This document shows positions 5,513 to 6,717 of a stretch of DNA of 6,717 nt, piece by piece. Every line of letters begins with the position of its first letter. Position 1 is the first letter of the stretch. The DNA comes from Planctomycetaceae bacterium. GTDB taxonomy: Bacteria > Planctomycetota > Planctomycetia > Pirellulales > Thermoguttaceae. Under the pieces are notes generated by a model. It saw only the letters and a list, made by a program, of their open reading frames with translations, searched no databases and was not told the origin of the DNA. The stretch is taken from contig JAITAZ010000677.1 in assembly GCA_031283825.1 (NCBI GenBank), positions 1 through 6,717 on the forward strand. Reading direction: 5' to 3'. The translations under genes were made by a program, and so were the position numbers.

Positions 5513-5550
5513 ACAACTACTACAACTACTACAACCAAATACTGGTTGTA
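5513..5550 (+). repeat. ACAACTACT microsatellite ending in a hairpin
   Basis: Two full 9-nt units ACAACTACT (5513-5521, 5522-5530) are followed by a partial unit ACAACC. The partial unit opens an 8-bp hairpin: TACAACCA (5530-5537), loop AATAC, TGGTTGTA (5543-5550). No T-run follows. The function is unknown. Confidence 0.6.
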
Positions 5551-5647
5551 CAAAGTGAATAATCTGTCTGTTTGTAGAATGATTTGTTTTATGGTGATTA
5601 TTTTTCCGATCAACGCATTAACCTGTGTGTTGCAGGCTTGCCGTTAG

Positions 5648-5755
5648 CATGGATGAACTTGATAAGAAACGGATTGTCCACCCTCAAATTGGGTGTAGTT
5701 GATACGGTTTATAGATAAGAAAACCGCTTACCCATAATAACGCATATCATCCATG
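5648..5755 (+). promoter_or_regulatory. Candidate structured leader occluding the GAF gene start
   Basis: CATGGATGA (5648-5656) is the exact reverse complement of TCATCCATG (5747-5755), and the second arm contains the ATG of the GAF gene at 5753-5755. The enclosed region has two local hairpins, CACCC (5679-5683) with GGGTG (5691-5695) and CGGTTT (5705-5710) with AAACCG (5721-5726). The whole could fold as a multibranch junction that hides the start codon. A competing pairing CCGTT (5641-5645) with AACGG (5668-5672) is possible. A 17-codon frame (5649-5702, MDELDKKRIVHPQIGCS) begins in the first arm. No known riboswitch class is recognised, and no promoter could be placed. Chance pairing cannot be excluded from one sequence. 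Confidence 0.35.
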
Positions 5756-6709
5756 AACAATACAGAGTTCTACGAAAAACATTTACGCGCGTTCCCTGAA
5801 AGTAACGTATTGCTTGATCACGAAGACGTTCCATTTTTTGGCAGTTTACCGGAGTTGTTGCGGTCGGTTAGAAATTCGTTTGGGTTGGACATAGTTTTTG
5901 TTCGAGCCGGCGCGAGATTACCAGACGTGATGGCACGATGTTTTACTGTCAAGGTTGATGGCGGCAAATCTCCGGGCAATTTAGTGTTGTTGCCAGACAA
6001 AGTTTCGTCTGGCGGAAATGTCAGCGACTGCGGAGATAACGGAGACAATATTGACAATATCGGCAATAGCAAGATCAAAGTCAATGTTGGCAAGGTCAAT
6101 ATTGGCGGCGGGGTTGGGATGTCGAGCGAGCAGAAGGAGGAGTTTGTAAATTCGTTAGCGTTATTGCTTGGCGATGCTTACAGATGGCAGCAGATGGTTC
6201 GCAAGTATGAGGAAGAGCTTGCGTCGATAGTTCCGATTTCGCGGGTCAGGCAGGATGAGGTGAAGTTTTCGGAGTCGTTATTTAATATATTGAAGTCTGG
6301 GTCGAAGTTATTGAGTTGTCAAGCGTCGTCGTTTTATGTATTTAATGCGGATGATAAAACGTTAAAGTTGCGTTCTTGTTGGGGGTTGCCGGAGGAGCGA
6401 TTGCTTGATGCACCGCGTTTATTGCATGAATCACTTGCGGATTTGGAGGCGATGCTTGGTCAAGCGGTGATATTAAACGAGGACTATCTTTTTGAGACGT
6501 GGCAATGTCCCGAATCATTTCCGGCGGCGATATGTGTACCGGTTATGTCTCCGGTAACGATAATAGGCACGTTATGGTTTTTCTCAGACTTAAAACGAAA
6601 TTTCATCGACCGAGACAGATATTTAATAGAAATAATAGCCGGCAGAATTTCATCCGAATTAGAACGCGCCGCATTAGAACGAGAACTAACAAGAAAAAAC
6701 GCCGGATAA
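5753..6709 (+). CDS. GAF-domain protein, probable signalling sensor
   Basis: The 318-residue soluble protein has three parts. The N-terminal module (about 15-85, SLPELLRSVRNSFGLDIVFV and a strand-rich end) may be a degenerate sensor domain. A Gly/Asn/Asp-rich linker covers about 86-122. A helical segment (125-160) then leads into a GAF domain at about 168-302, seen in LFNILKSGSKLLSCQASSFY, a CVPVMSP segment and GTLWFFSDLKRNFIDRDRYL. GAF domains bind small ligands or mediate dimerisation. No kinase, cyclase or phosphatase domain is present, and the protein ends with a charged helix ERAALERELTRK. In planctomycetes such proteins often lie next to SpoIIE/PP2C phosphatases or kinases, so an effector just past the window end is plausible but unseen. 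The ATG at 5753 is the first possible start, since a stop precedes it at 5738-5740. It has no Shine-Dalgarno sequence and lies in the candidate leader stem. Confidence 0.85.
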   Translation: MNNTEFYEKHLRAFPESNVLLDHEDVPFFGSLPELLRSVRNSFGLDIVFVRAGARLPDVMARCFTVKVDGGKSPGNLVLLPDKVSSGGNVSDCGDNGDNIDNIGNSKIKVNVGKVNIGGGVGMSSEQKEEFVNSLALLLGDAYRWQQMVRKYEEELASIVPISRVRQDEVKFSESLFNILKSGSKLLSCQASSFYVFNADDKTLKLRSCWGLPEERLLDAPRLLHESLADLEAMLGQAVILNEDYLFETWQCPESFPAAICVPVMSPVTIIGTLWFFSDLKRNFIDRDRYLIEIIAGRISSELERAALERELTRKNAG

Positions 6710-6717
6710 AATTTGAT

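Noticed and set aside
5459..5647. Plus-strand open frame of 62 codons with a hydrophobic C-terminus
   Set aside because: Its GTG start lies within the dispersed GTGAACGGTTA repeat, and its poly-Thr run comes from the ACAACTACT microsatellite. The hydrophobic VCRMICFMVIIF segment alone is not enough to call a gene.
5818..6099. Minus-strand open frame of 93 codons
   Set aside because: It is antisense to the GAF gene, and its apparent composition mirrors the Gly/Asn linker on the other strand.

Overview
This is an AT-rich window with five convincing protein genes and an unusually dense set of intergenic palindromic repeats. It most resembles a lower-G+C member of the Planctomycetota. That assignment rests on the recalled pattern of the protein at 1599-2441 (conserved C-terminal half with APLFFDF, WRELTV, VGYRI and RTLLGHNL), on the mostly absent Shine-Dalgarno sequences, and on the repeat style. 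It is an inference from memory, not a database result.

Layout: four genes lie on the minus strand. In transcription order they are a nucleoside phosphorylase/nucleosidase-fold enzyme (5207 to 4266), an SMC/RecF-like AAA ATPase (3806 to 2574), a protein of unknown function (2441 to 1599), and a secreted protein made of nine exact 36-residue Sel1 repeats (1372 to 227). Gaps of 460, 132 and 226 bp separate them, so a tight operon is unlikely. One gene on the plus strand (5753-6709) encodes a cytoplasmic GAF-domain sensor-type protein and is divergent from the nucleosidase gene.

Non-coding parts: positions 1-226 hold a double-hairpin repeat and one copy of a GTGAACGGTTA motif. Positions 1373-1598 hold a 145-bp element bounded by perfect 13-bp inverted ends. 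Positions 3807-4265 hold a 198-bp MITE-like element with two nested inverted repeats. Positions 5208-5752 hold two stem-loop repeats, a GTGAACGGTTA copy, a 9-nt microsatellite and a candidate structured leader. In that leader a 9-bp stem would pair with the GAF start codon. A 47-nt sequence occurs in inverted orientation, with one mismatch, at 1516-1562 and 5253-5299. The two copies bracket the three middle minus-strand genes.

Functional links: I see no evidence that the five genes form one pathway. The GAF protein probably belongs to a signalling unit continuing past the window end. The ATPase belongs to a type often found in defence or DNA-maintenance pairs, but no recognisable effector partner lies beside it. 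The window looks like ordinary, repeat-rich chromosomal sequence rather than a clear new system. The most testable novelties are the start-codon-occluding leader, the miniature elements, the low-complexity insertions in two enzymes or sensors, and the cysteine ladder in the Sel1 protein.
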